Shown here one piece after another: positions 1-10,439 of a DNA stretch of 64,000 bases. Position numbers and translations under genes: made by a program. The stretch spans positions 4,092,001 to 4,156,000 of the forward strand of contig OX463849.1 in NCBI GenBank assembly GCA_949825065.1. The letters run 5' to 3'. Source of the stretch: Odontocerum albicorne. Taxonomy: Eukaryota; Arthropoda; Insecta; Trichoptera; Odontoceridae. The notes beneath the pieces were generated by a model. The model had not been told where the DNA came from, searched no databases, and saw only the letters and a list, made by a program, of their open reading frames with translations. Every line of letters begins with the position of its first letter. Position 1 is the first letter of the stretch.

Positions 1-268
1 ACTACCAACTTTGAGGGTCCATGATTCCACTCCATGCAATAACACTGACCAAACGTAGCATTTGACTAATCGTTGTCGAAGTTTCAAGTTTAGATTATCA
101 TCGCAGAATACGCTTCTCATTTTATTGAAAGCCGCACGAGATGATTGAATTCTGCACTTGACTTCGGTTTCTTGGTCGAGGTCTTCCACAAGGATACTTC
201 CGAGGTATTTAAATTTTTTCATTATCTCTATATCAGCACCGTTCAATGTAAGACGAACGGTGCTGATA
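1..268 (-). mobile_element. RTE-a LINE fragment, RT/C-terminal part
   Basis: Remnant of an RTE-type non-LTR retrotransposon on the minus strand, running off the left window edge. Bases 1-130 are nearly identical to 4647-4790, where the minus strand reads an RTE-like segment (WSVLLYGVESWTLKVGSMN). The right part corresponds to the end of reverse transcriptase around the FKYL motif. Coding is broken, so this is a dead copy. The right end has an inverted duplication: the arms 231-243 and 255-268 are complementary, so the minus-strand sequence turns back on itself before ending. Confidence 0.75.
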
Positions 269-1109
269 TAACAGAGAGAGAGAAAGACAAATACAAATTT
301 ATAAAAATAAAAGGAGGTGCCCTGCAAAATTTTATTTCATTCTTAATGCCACACTTAATAAGGCCGTAAAGCCGCACCCCTGGTTTTTTTACAAGTGGTC
401 AACAGGAGGCGAGACGTGGATCTCTCTACTACCTATTATGATAGGGATAAAGCTTGATAGTGATGATTTTAATAAAAACAACTTTGCGTGGGAAAACTAA
501 AAGAAAATATTCAAAACTAGATAGAAATCATTTTGATAAAAACGTTTTCTTGTATATTTTTTAACATGAAAGTAAGAAAATAAACATGCAGGAAAATAAA
601 AAAGCATTTCTCAATCGTAACGTTGCTCTATATTTATTGCGAGTTTTATTGAGAATTCAAGAATATTTATTTGTCAAGGCTAAAAGATTTCCTAAATAAA
701 GATCAGAAAAACGATTCTCGTCCTCTTGATAAAGAATAAAGGGAGAAAAAATAAAAATAGTATAACGAGATTTTATGTTATTGAGATGTTGACTATCAGC
801 AAAAAGTAAATATAAAACAATATCATCACGTCGTCTTTATTGGGATAGGCAGAGATAATACATTTTCGCTGCATCTTTTTTTTTAAATTTATTGCATAAT
901 TGGCTGATTTATTGACAGTTGGTAATTTTTTTCAACCAAGTATACAATTGTTTTACAAATCCTTGAAAGCAATATGGGTTACTTCTTCTCCGCATCTGTA
1001 TATGGCTTTTCAATTCGGACCGGGTTTCAGCAACAACTCTTTATTTCATCTTAAACCTCACAAATTAATGTATGGGGTACTTACCAAAGGAAATACGCCG
1101 CAGGATAAC
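269..1109. other. unassigned AT-rich stretch
   Basis: Poly-A/T runs and scattered stops in every frame. No coding, repeat or terminal inverted repeat was recognised. Confidence 0.5.
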
Positions 1110-1235
1110 GTTTAACAACTACTGTTCGAACTGTGGACTGTAGAAATTGATGCAGAGAAGTCGTCAAGAGCTATCATAGAAGTCGCGATGTTCAGTCATG
1201 AGCTACATGATAGGGTTATAAAGACGCTCATCACT
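1110..1235 (+). mobile_element. RTE-b LINE, extreme C-terminal remnant
   Basis: About 125 bases match 8838-8960 (shared pieces such as AACTGTGGACTG versus AACTGCGGACTG, and the stretch around GTCATGA). In the longer copy this is the end of an RTE-like protein, with an A-x-RTAD-x-x-x-W-K pattern. Only the 3' tip is kept here, with frame breaks. Confidence 0.55.
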
Positions 1236-1347
1236 ATAAGGGTGGGCCTATACATAAACTATTAGTACTTCTACTACTCTCACTCCAACATGGAGCATGC
1301 GGAGGCCATACATTATCTCCAACTAGCCACTTACCGCACATTTTATA

Positions 1348-1860
1348 AAGGGTTTTCCAATTTGAGCGGTTTTTTTATAAATTTTTTTTTAATTCTTGAA
1401 TAAAACACACAATTTGTTTTGATTTCAAAAAACTTTTTATTGGTCATTGACATTTAAACACAAAAAAATAATATCCGCCAAATGTCCACCTCCACAGATG
1501 CCCACTATTTTGTCAAAATTTTCGATGACATTTTGGCATTATTGCGGTTCTAACTCACCAATAACGCGAATAATTTAGTTTTTCAGCTCAGAAATTGTTT
1601 AGGGATTCATGTAACCCCAGAGAAAATAGCCTAACGGTGTCAGATCACAGGAACTTGGTGGTCAATAAACATCATTGTTTCCGGATATTACGATGAATCA
1701 AATAATTCTCAATTTGAATGCGTTGTTGTATTGTGTGTGACTCCATTTTTATAAATTCTATACATTACACTTTTCAAATGTCACAAGACCCAGGTAAGTT
1801 CCCGACGTTATCTGTGTTTTATCCAAGAATAAAAAAAACCGCTCAATTAGAAAGACCCTG
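1348..1860. mobile_element. non-autonomous mariner (MITE), 513 bp
   Basis: Terminal inverted repeats of about 26 bases with a few mismatches: the left end begins AAGGGTTTTCCAATTTGAGC and the right end is the complement of CAGGGTCTTTCTAATTGAGC. A TA dinucleotide flanks each side (1346-1347, 1861-1862), as for Tc1/mariner insertions. The interior is related to the three-unit tandem array at 15540-16715 and there retains a shrunken transposase C-terminus (motif DWPPRSCDLTPLDYF), so the element is an internally deleted mariner-superfamily transposon. Confidence 0.85.
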
Positions 1861-2352
1861 TATGTATATCATATATTTTGAAGACTTTTGATGAAATTTC
1901 AGTTGAAAGTTCTCGAGCCTCCAAGTGCGAAGGCTCTGCAAGGCCCTTTCAGGCACAATTTTTTATTTTTGAGATATTGAGTTTTTTGTTGAATAAATCA
2001 TTATTATGTGTATCAAATTAACTTTATTTCTTCGAAAATGTGTTATAAAAAATTCGCAGTCGCATATGAGACATGTGCCCATTTCAGGGGTCATCTCAGT
2101 GGTCGCAAAAGCGGTACTGAACATGCAGCTAACTTCACGGTCTTAAATGAGACCTCTGCCCGTCCACTACATTTGCCAATTTGACGTTTGTGTAACTTTA
2201 AAACCTTTCATTAAGAAAATGAATCCTTATAAATATAACCATAAGGGTGGTCGCATATGCAACCGATTTTTGCTTATGTTCGTTAAAAGGTTAAAGGCCT
2301 GTATGTGAAAACATACATGGTTACTTTTTTTTTAGTACCATAGGAAATCTAA
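1861..2352. other. unassigned stretch
   Basis: No gene seen. A moderately GC-richer section (2050-2270) carries repeated GGTCGCATATG-like words (near 2060 and 2250) but no long open frame. Confidence 0.45.
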
Positions 2353-2563
2353 TCCAAAACGTTCGGGTGGAACTAAGTAATTTACTCTCGTGCGTTTATG
2401 GATTTCGTGGGGGATAATCATTTGCATGATTTATGCAACCATATAACTTGCTTCATTTATTTTGTCTGGTTGGCTGGAAGAGATTGCCGCCTAGCAATAA
2501 TCCCGCCAAATTGTATTTATAATAAAAGTGTTAAATAAATAAATAATAAATAAATAAATAATT
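2353..2563 (+). mobile_element. LINE-A 3' end (CR1/L2-like) with SINE-shared tail
   Basis: 5'-truncated 3' untranslated end of the LINE-A family. It aligns from the GTTCGGGTG word onward with 26302-26514 and 29537-29752. It contains the tail hairpin (ATTGCC, four bases, partial complement) followed by ATAAAAGTG and a (TAAA)n microsatellite. No coding remains. Confidence 0.8.
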
Positions 2564-2843
2564 TAAGACTGTCAATGGAAGTCACCTACTTTAAGAATAT
2601 TGTTCATTGTCAAATAAACTTAATATTTTAATTTATAGCTCATCACGTTTTATATTAAGTGGAAACGAAATCTAAAATAACGATAATAACCTACATTAAA
2701 AATTAATCAACACTGAGATTTTATCCGTACTGATTGACATATTCATTCATTTTACTTGTCTAATTATTTCAGGTCTTTAAATAAATACTTCAATTATTTG
2801 TCATCCATAAATCGTCGAAATATCAAAACACAGTGATATAATT

Positions 2844-2919
2844 CTGATAAACAGAATGTTATCTGATAAACAGAATGTTATCTGATAAACAGAATGTTAT
2901 CTGATAAACAGAATGTTAT
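2844..2919. repeat. 19-bp tandem repeat, 4 copies
   Basis: The unit CTGATAAACAGAATGTTAT is repeated four times without a mismatch (76 bases), then decays into an A-run. The unit carries the near-palindrome ATAACATTCTG/CAGAATGTTAT across its junction. Confidence 0.95.
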
Positions 2920-3023
2920 CTGAAAAAAAGTATAAATAAAATTATCGAATTGATTCAGATAAACAAAAAAAAACATGTTTTATGGTCAGTTATAAATACA
3001 AAATAAGCTATAACTGTTAAAAC

Positions 3024-3981
3024 TAGGGCAGGGCTGTGGAATCGGAGTCGGAGCCGGAGTCGTGGAGTCGGAACATTTTAGGCGGAGTCGGAGTCGGAAA
3101 AAATCGACCGACTCCGACTCCGCTTAATTATTTTAACATTTTCTTTAATGAATAACGTTACGGTATGTGTTAACCTCTCATCGTTTCATGCCTGATACTA
3201 TGTAGACTTTTATAATCGCAATAAACCCCAAAAGGGGATTACGTTCAGTTTACAGTTTTTACAAAAGTAGATATAAAAACAGCAATACTGCGATATCCTG
3301 AAATTATTCAAGATTCAGCGCTGACCGCCACGGCCTTACCACTTACCACCTACACAAGTTAAGAGCTTCCATAAATCCTGACTTATTTTGAGATCTAATT
3401 CCATTTAGACCACGAATAGGAAATAAGATTTATATAAAGTATATTTACTTTAAAAAATCTTATCTTGTGTTCTATTCAATATTGAATCAAAATAATAATA
3501 AACAATATAAATAAGATTTAGTTTACGTATGAAAACAAATGAAGCAACCTTTTTATTTTATTTTAAAGTGTTTTCTTATTTTTTTTAATACCTACCTGTG
3601 TTGTTTTTCTAATTATTTTAAAAGTTTCATTTAATTCTTTTTTTAAATATAAATATATATTTTTAATATTATTTTAGTGTGAAGATATTGCTTAATGCGT
3701 ATTGTTTATATATTTTTTTATAAAATTGTCTCATTTGTGTACGAATATAATTAATTTTTAATTTATACCTGTATCCATTATTAATATTAATTCAAATTAA
3801 GTCAATATAAATACATTAGGTAGACGCAGTAAATTATAAAATAAAATAAAAATTGAAGTCAGAGTCAAGAGTTGGAGTCGGAGTCGGAGTCGGAGTCGGA
3901 GTCGGAGTCGGCGTCGGAGTATAAAATAAAGCCGGAGTCAGAGTCGGAGTCGGTTAATTTTCATCCGACTCCACAGCCCTG
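3024..3981. mobile_element. hAT-type MITE with GGAGTC expansions
   Basis: Flanked by a perfect 8-bp duplication, GTTAAAAC, at 3016-3023 and 3982-3989, the size expected for hAT. The ends carry inverted CAGGGCTGTGG; the left end has five extra bases (TAGGG). Both subterminal regions hold runs of the hexamer GGAGTC or its complement (3050-3122 and 3858-3975); the middle is AT-rich with no transposase. The hexamer run makes an artefactual Glu-Ser frame at 3872-4168. Non-autonomous, probably mobilised by a full hAT element elsewhere. Confidence 0.85.
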
Positions 3982-3989
3982 GTTAAAAC

Positions 3990-4110
3990 AATACACCTTT
4001 CCTGGCTCAGTTGGTAAGACGCCTGTCTTGAGTCAGGAGATTACGGGTGCTATTTCCTCTGGGACCCGACTTTTTTTAGAAACGTCAAGTTTTCACTTAA
4101 GGTCTCTTGT
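3990..4110 (+). mobile_element. SINE-1 copy, tRNA-like head
   Basis: The A-box TGGCTCAGTTGG (4003-4014) matches the RNA polymerase III consensus well. The B-box region (near 4047-4060) is degenerate. It is followed by the SINE body word TTTTCACTTAAGG, also seen in the copies at 12599 and 18100. Not an intact tRNA: the acceptor stem does not pair. Confidence 0.65.
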
Positions 4111-4260
4111 ACATTTTTCACAATGTATACATATACACCATCATGTCATTCCCTATCGGGTTAAGTAGAGAGGACTGAGTTCCACCACACATCCCGATTT
4201 CGATAAACAACCTTTGCCTCTTCTACATTCATTCACATTTTCATACAAAATCTACAATTT
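4111..4260 (-). mobile_element. LINE-B 3' part, left of nested RTE
   Basis: Minus-strand LINE-B 3' region. The tract continues at 5043 after an RTE-a insertion and resembles 12868-13232 and 42225-42360. No frame is intact. Confidence 0.5.
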
Positions 4261-5042
4261 CTCTCTTCTTCTTCCTAGTGTCACGTCAGGTTCCTCAAAC
4301 ATTGACTATCACCTAAGAATAAGCATCTATGTCCCCGGCAGCCCGAAAAAATCCCCAACGCTCCTTACACCAGTCCAATCACGTATATTGCGGAGCCAGG
4401 AGATTTGCCTCCTGCTAACACCTCTTCGACCCTGTATCTTGCCTTGGATGATCAGGTGCAGTAATTTGTACTTTTCTTCTCTAAGTACATGCCCCAAATA
4501 GGACACTTTTCGAATTTTAATATTAATCAGCAACTCTCTATCAACTTTGACTCTTTGAAGAACCCTTGTGTTGCTGACCATATCCGTCCAAGGTATCCGT
4601 AGCCTTCTCCGGTGCATCCCCATTTCGAATGCTTCCAGTCGGTTCATACTACCAACTTTGAGGGTCCATGATTCCACTCCATATAATAACACTGACCAAA
4701 CATAGCATTTTACTAACCGTTGTCGAAGTTTCAAGTATATAGTAGATTATCATCGCAGAAAACGCATCTCATTTTTTAAAAAACCGCACGTGATGTTTCA
4801 TTTCTGTACTTGACTTCGGTTTCTGGGTCGAGGTCTTCCACTAGGATACTTCGGAGGTATTTAAATGTTTTCACTCTCTCTATAGCAGCACCGTTCAATG
4901 TAAGACGTCCTCCTGCGTGATTCTGCCGGCCAAACACCATGAACTTAGTTTTACTGACGTTCATATTCAGCCCCAGCCGCACACCGGCTCCATTAATTCT
5001 ATCTATGATATAAGCGTTTGAAGGTCGTCAATACTGTCTGCC
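4261..5042 (-). pseudogene. RTE-a LINE, 5'-truncated RT and C-terminus
   Basis: The best RTE-a copy. On the minus strand, 5042 to about 4776 encodes the end of reverse transcriptase: an ADSIDDLQTLI-like start just after the catalytic box, then VSKTKFMVFG and KTFKYLRSILVEDLDPE. From 4734 to 4327 follows the RTE C-terminal region (VLLYGVESWTL, RLEAFEM, VLQRVKVDRELL, SYLGHVLREEKYKLL, GRRGVSRRQISWLRNIRDW). The two parts are in different frames, so it is dead. The 3' end is a (GAA)n tail (4261-4272 as TTC). A 7-bp duplication ACAATTT (4254-4260, 5043-5049) marks the insertion into LINE-B. The 5' truncation lies beside the Y-x-DD box, leaving no catalytic aspartates. Confidence 0.88.
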
Positions 5043-5310
5043 ACAATTTTTTTAACTTTTTATATTTCTTTCTTTAAAACTATCCTTCATTTGATCTAAC
5101 CATACTTACCTTGGTCTTCCTCTACTAAGTTTTCTCGTCACATTTGCACTTGTACATTTGTTTTGCTAGTTTTTCTTCATTGATTTGTTGTGTATCCGCA
5201 AAAACATCTCAAATTACTTTTGGTCTTACCTAACACCTAACACTTAGCCTTAAGTTTATGTTCATCCTTAATTGCTTTGTTTCATATTCTGTCATACATT
5301 GTTATATCAT
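5043..5310 (-). mobile_element. LINE-B, right of nested RTE
   Basis: Continuation of the minus-strand LINE-B remnant. It aligns with 12960-13200 (shared words such as TTTCTTTCTTTAAAA, TTTGCACTTG and CTTAAGTT). Reversed, it matches the Arg/Lys-rich C-terminus seen at 26562-26990. Frames are degenerate. Confidence 0.55.
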
Positions 5311-5324
5311 GTATTCTTCTCAGT

Positions 5325-5675
5325 CATCGTCGTCGTTGCTGGTCTTCCAGATCCATTCGCCATTCCAACGTCAACTCAGTTGGAAAGCAAAACCACGGCG
5401 TGGAGTTCGTTGTTTCTTCATAAGTGGGTGAGTCGTTGAACACCACCAAACCCTCCGGCCACACCACTATACTGGATCCGATAGCACACCAGCAGAGTTT
5501 CCATTTTTTTAAAGAAAAAATATGACCGAAGTCATAGGTATCGTTATACTCCCGAATACTAGGCGAATAAAATGCCTGTGTCGATCTAGGGGAGTAGCAC
5601 CGCGTGGGACTCGATCCAGCGACCTTCCGCATGGAAGTCTAGTGACTTACCACGTGGCCATACACCTCATGCATC
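5325..5675 (-). mobile_element. SINE-2, tRNA-derived with 3' CGA repeats
   Basis: On the minus strand (5670 to 5598) there is a tRNA-like head: A-box GGCCACGTGGTAAGTC and B-box GGATCGAGTCC about 45 bases apart. A unique body of about 270 bases follows and ends in CGACGACGATGA at 5325-5336. Structure and length suit a tRNA-derived SINE with a trinucleotide tail. The open frames across it are incidental. No second full copy is in the window. Confidence 0.6.
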
Positions 5676-6334
5676 GCACTGCCATGCACCATCTTGTCAG
5701 TGCAAGCATATTTCAGGTCTGATTTGACAACGAGTTATTTTCACTTATTTCCGAAACTAATGGAATTTTTGGGTGGAAAACAGCTGGAAGACAGGATGAA
5801 GACCTCAAACAAGAAGTGACATCCTGACTCAAATCTTTGGCGGTAGAAGAGTATAACATCGGAATTGAAAAGTAGGTTCCACGTTACAATAAGTGCCTTG
5901 GCGACATTGAAAAATAGAGTAAGTTTCTGTGACTTTGTAAATAAAGTTTTGTATTGATATCTTTCGTTTTTATTTAGTTATGCCAAAACGTTCTTTATTT
6001 TCTGGACAACCCACGTACTATAGACAATAAATAATATAGACACTTTAACTCTATTTTATCATAAACAACTCACGTAATGGTGTAATTAATCTATATTTCA
6101 GCGCTTGACAACTATCACCTGATGATGACACAGTGAGTGTTGAAATGCATTGTGATTCGCAATCAATCAAGTGGAATAAAACAAGTAACCGTGTTTTAAT
6201 TTTACATTCATGTTCGACTCGCTCCGTCATCGGCATATTTTAAAAAGTGATTGATGATTCCTTAATTTCAAGTCACTAATGTATCTTATTTCATTCCTTT
6301 TTTGTTTTTCCTCTCCACCTTCCTTTACTGTTTA
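5676..6334. other. unassigned stretch
   Basis: No convincing coding or repeat. 6051-6236 (minus) has a 61-codon frame with no recognisable motif. Confidence 0.4.
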
Positions 6335-6780
6335 TTGATTTTTATTTTATTAACGACACAACAGTGTCTTTTTATATGCAAATGAATATATCACAAGTTA
6401 TACAAGTACTTAAAATTATTGACAAAAAATACAAAACTTTATCTTAAACTTACATGTATAGTATATACAAAAGAAGTAGTAATAATATATTACAGTTATT
6501 GTTTAAAATTATTTAATATTAACATATATATTTAAGTTTAATATATGTTATGTATGTATACCACAAAATATTACCAAACTTCACCAAGCAGACTTACGTA
6601 ATTGTCGAAAACTTATTTTATAGTTGTTAAGAACTTGATTTGTTTTAAGTGGAACAACGGTTACATACTCGTAGAGCAAAAATTGGATTTTTCGGGAATT
6701 TTATGGAAAAATCTTGAGATATAGAAAACACATGGGCTCACTTGTAGAACGAGATGCAAGCTGCTTTGCAGAATCGATAA
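6335..6780 (-). mobile_element. repeat F copy 1 (retroposon 3' end)
   Basis: Aligns with 6943-7235: shared AACGACACAA, AGTGTCTTT, TTAAAATTATTGACAAA and, further right, CTTTGCAGAAT. Read on the minus strand it ends in an A/T-rich tail, consistent with a LINE 3' end. Coding was not identified. Confidence 0.6.
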
Positions 6781-6942
6781 ATTGTTATTTATATCGTTAA
6801 GTACAAATTTATAAATTAAACAATGTTATTTATATTGTTAAGTACAAATTAACAATCATTTGAATAATATTTGAGACTATGTTACGTTCTTTATTTATGT
6901 ATAGAAGAAGTTACTGCCTTTTAATTAACCTGGCAGATTGTC

Positions 6943-7240
6943 ATTTATTTATTTATTTAATTAACGACACAAGAGTGTCTTTATATACAAATGAACATGT
7001 GACAGGTTATAAAGTACTTAAAATTATTGACAAATAATACAATACAACTTTATCTTAAACTAACATGAAAATACAAAAAGCAGTAGTAATAATAAATTAC
7101 AGTCATCGTTTTAAAATTATTTAATAATCTTTGAGAATTTTGTGGTAATTTTATGAATAGATATTGAGGTATAGAAAAGACACGGCCTCATTAATAGAAC
7201 GACATGCAAGTTGCTTTGCAGAATTAAAACCTTCCTACAT
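6943..7240 (-). mobile_element. repeat F copy 2
   Basis: Second copy of the 6335-6780 family in the same orientation, 160 bases downstream. It starts with (ATTT)n at 6943-6958, i.e. an (AAAT)n tail on the minus strand. Two adjacent copies in one orientation may be independent insertions or a local duplication. Confidence 0.6.
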
Positions 7241-7735
7241 GTTGATGCAGGGTTACTCAACTCCAGAGGCAAAGTATTGTCCTTAATGTTTTGTTTATAT
7301 TACGTTATTTATATTAATAAAGGAGAGCACAAAGTTAGTAGCTATTTCTAAACATTGTTGTGATATTCTGGCGAATACTATTGTACGAGTATATATACTT
7401 ATATTAAAAATATCATACAATGAATGTAAAGTGTATACAAAATAAATGAAATATGAACACTAGAGCATAAACATCAAAGAGGCATGTGAGGGAATGATGA
7501 TGTAAATAAATGTTTAAATTGAAATAAATGCGTGTGACAAGAAGTTGTTAGACATAATTATAGTGTAGTTGTTGAGGTTATAATGCGGTTGTAATTGTGT
7601 GTTTGATACCTTGGGATTTAAGTTTGTGTAACGATGTAAATTCAGAGCTTCTAATTTCTACCGAGTGTTGTAATGAAAATTTAAATACGGAATTTGATAA
7701 CTGAATGAAGTGTTTCACCATAGGCCCTACATATA
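7241..7735. other. unassigned stretch
   Basis: AT-rich, GT-rich on the plus strand from 7560 to 7680. No gene recognised. Confidence 0.4.
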
Positions 7736-8479
7736 CTAGAAAAAATGTAGAATGGTCCCTGTGATATTTTTAAAGTCATGTCTCAAAGGGATGGGGTAAA
7801 ATAGTTCTTTTTTTACAAATCGAATCGTTTTTTTTTATAAATCGAAAAATTGTTTTTATCTAAACTGACGTTTTAATTCCTAATTTTCATTACACTGACT
7901 TTCTAATGTATTGTATGATTTGTATCTATCTTTAAATAGGCCAAGATCTACTATGAATTAATACTAATTCTTCTTCTTCTTGTCGTGTTCTATCAGGTCC
8001 TCCCGACGTTGGCAATCACTCTAGCAATGGCTTCTCTATCTTGCGCAACCTGGAACAGGTCCTCCACACGCCCATCCCCATCCAGTCTCTTATATTGCGC
8101 AGCCAAGATGTTAATTACGAACAATTAATTACTAATTACGAACATTTAATTTTAGGTATAAAAATATCGAAAATCCAATTATCGTATACCCCATCCCTAG
8201 CCAATGCAGACTAACGTAGTGACTTTTGACAAACGTCACCAAATATTATTTGATTTCAATAAACTGCCACATTTTTGCTAATATGTAACAAGATGTATTA
8301 ATTTGTCATTATTGTTAGTTTTATGTACTGTATTTACCTAAATAACTTGCTATTTATTAGAATCGAGGCTTAACATATATTAAAGTTGATAAAATAAATT
8401 AAATTACTGAACGTCATTACAAGGTTGTATTGGGACAAATTTGTGAACTGTCACAGGGACCATGCTACATTTTCTCTAG
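7736..8479. mobile_element. TA-flanked MITE, 744 bp
   Basis: Imperfect inverted ends of about 30 bases: left CTAGAAAAAATGTAGAATGG and right, complemented, CTAGAGAAAATGTAGCATGG, both continuing into TCCCTGTGA. TA flanks at 7734-7735 and 8480-8481 suggest the Tc1/mariner superfamily. No transposase was seen. An RTE-f tail is nested inside (7965-8112). Confidence 0.7.
7965..8112 (-). mobile_element. RTE-f LINE 3' tip nested in MITE
   Basis: Begins with (TTC)n at 7968-7980, i.e. (GAA)n on the minus strand. It reads an RTE-like C-terminus (LAAQYKRLDGDGRVEDLFQ, then IARVIANVGRT and stop). This differs from RTE-a but has the same end architecture. About 148 bases, severely 5'-truncated. Confidence 0.65.
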
Positions 8480-8635
8480 TAAAGTTAACTAGTTTTATAT
8501 ATCCACTGTATAAAATACAGACTTTTTTACATCGGTATGAACTTTCATTTCATAAGTCACATGTATTTTTGTAAATTTTGTATTTGCTTTTGTGACTCTA
8601 AAATTTATGGATTTCATGGGTGACAAGACGAAGTA

Positions 8636-8965
8636 ATTACTATATTCTCGAAAAACTGAAAGTTACGGACAGATTGTCGACAATATACCTGCGACAAGCT
8701 CTCAGATTCTTTGAACACATTGCTTGTGGCAAAGGAGACTGTCAAGAGAGATTTGTGGTCACTAGAAGCGTGGAAGCACGATGCATAAAAAGATGATCCT
8801 AATACGTTGGACTGACTAAGTGAAAGACGCAAAAGAACTACCCTTAACAACTGCTTTCCGAACTGCGGACTGCAGGGATGGATGGAAAGGAGTCGTCGAT
8901 GGCTATCATGGGAGTCACGATGCTCAGTCATGAACAGTATGGATGCAATATAAACACATGTGTCA
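8636..8965 (+). pseudogene. RTE-b LINE C-terminus
   Basis: Plus-strand remnant of an RTE-type LINE downstream of the polymerase. Frames joined by small breaks show the sequence ILEKLKVTDRLSTIYLRQA, then LRFFEHIACGKGD, a W-T-D-x-V-K position destroyed by frameshift, and FRTADCRDGWKGVVDGYHG-like residues before the stop. This order (ILEELKVTDRLS, RFFGHIAR, WTDQVK, A-x-x-RxxWR) is characteristic of RTE elements in arthropods. No EN or RT domain is present. The antisense 105-codon frame (8614-8931) is a shadow. Confidence 0.75.
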
Positions 8966-9077
8966 CATTAATTGCTACAAATCAGGGCTGCTCAACTTTT
9001 TTGTACACGTGGGGTATTTTTTTAAAGGGTGGCGTCGTGATCTACGAGTGTACAGGAAAAAAATCAAAATTATAGTC

Positions 9078-9345
9078 AGATATCTTCTTCCTCAGTTTAA
9101 ATCCTGGAGATTGATTAGCAGCAAAGCTCTGCATCTCCTCCTTCACTCCGCTCGGCCTTCAGCGATCCTCTTGAGCTCTGTATAGGAGGTGCAGTCCATA
9201 TCGTGGCATATTTGCTCCAGATACTCTCGGCGAGGACGCCCTCTGCCAATAGATTCCTCCAGTATATCGTGCAGGAGATTTTCATGTCGCAGCATATGAC
9301 CCATCCATTCTGCACGCCTATCCGATATGGTGTTTGATAGGTGCC
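9078..9345 (-). pseudogene. LINE-e C-terminal remnant
   Basis: Minus strand from 9345 carries DRRAEWMGHMLRHENLLHDI, then a G-R-P-R-R-E-Y-L-EQICHDM pattern and ELKRIAEGRAEWRRRCRAL. This is the RRxxWxGHxLRH / GRRxRRxYL signature common to C-termini of arthropod non-LTR retrotransposons. Short, single copy in the window, no catalytic domain. Confidence 0.7.
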
Positions 9346-10439
9346 TGGTTTCTTCAATATAATTATTTAATATTTATTGCGAACAAGAAATTAATCATCA
9401 TTAAATGTATAAATCACTCATCTAATGAAAAAATAGACTTTATACAATATATTATGAAGGAATACAATAAATGCAGTAGTAAGTAAAATTAATGTTAATG
9501 AGATCTTTGACACCATCCAGATTTATTATTTCAATGTTGGGATTATAAGACAAAAGAGATAATCTTAAATACTGATCAATTAAATATTAAAGGTCAATTA
9601 AATATTAGATATCGTTATATTTCACGTTTAAAACAATTAATTTAACTTTTTTAGTTCATCTTATTTCTTATTCGAACTAAATAATATTTTTAGTATTTGC
9701 AATGGAAGAAAAAGCATACGTTTACTTAAAATATGCCGTAATTGATTGGAAGATCGCTATTCACTGGTTTGTTACCCCTGCTTTAAAGTAACTTATTTCA
9801 ATCGACCAGTATGAATTCTGATGACAAAAAAAAGTATGTTGAAGTAAAGTAGTGATTACTGTAGCCTTGGAATGTGCCAATATATTCAGACTGGCAGAAC
9901 AATAGTTATCATACATAGGTAACTTTGAAACTTCAGGAAAAATAACTAAACCAATCAAAGTAAATTTTTTTCCTCTTGGCTGAAATTCAGTTAGCCTCTA
10001 GTTTTCGAGTATAGGATCAGCTTTTCACGAAAACCGATAACGGAAACACAGTACGTGTTGAAATATAATAAAAGCTTTCGCATTGGTATTTTCGGCTTCA
10101 AAATACTACATGCTCCTGAATTTTATTGTTTTATTAAAGCAATTCCACAAATTCAAAAGTTGGGATCATATGATTTTTGTTACATCCAAAAAAAAAACAA
10201 TTCCATTTCAGTGGATTTAATATGTCAAATTTCGTTGGAAATTCATAAAATCAAATTCCTCATTTTGCTTAACGGAACAAATGGCTCGAAAAATCTTTCG
10301 ACGACAATAATATACGTTATTTATTCCTTTTTTTTAATCTTCAAAATTTTAGTATATGTAAAAGTCAATTGAAATTTTTACCTTTTAAAAAACTAGTTTC
10401 GAATTGATAAATTCAGAATTTAGACAATCTATCGGAGCG
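9346..10439. other. unassigned AT-rich stretch
   Basis: No gene or repeat recognised. The 105-codon plus frame at 10055-10372 is Lys/Ile/Phe-rich, without motif or splice context, and is judged random. Confidence 0.45.

Noticed and set aside
3872..4168. Open frame beginning with a Glu-Ser run
   Set aside because: It is the GGAGTC hexamer array of a hAT MITE read through into a SINE; no protein is expected.
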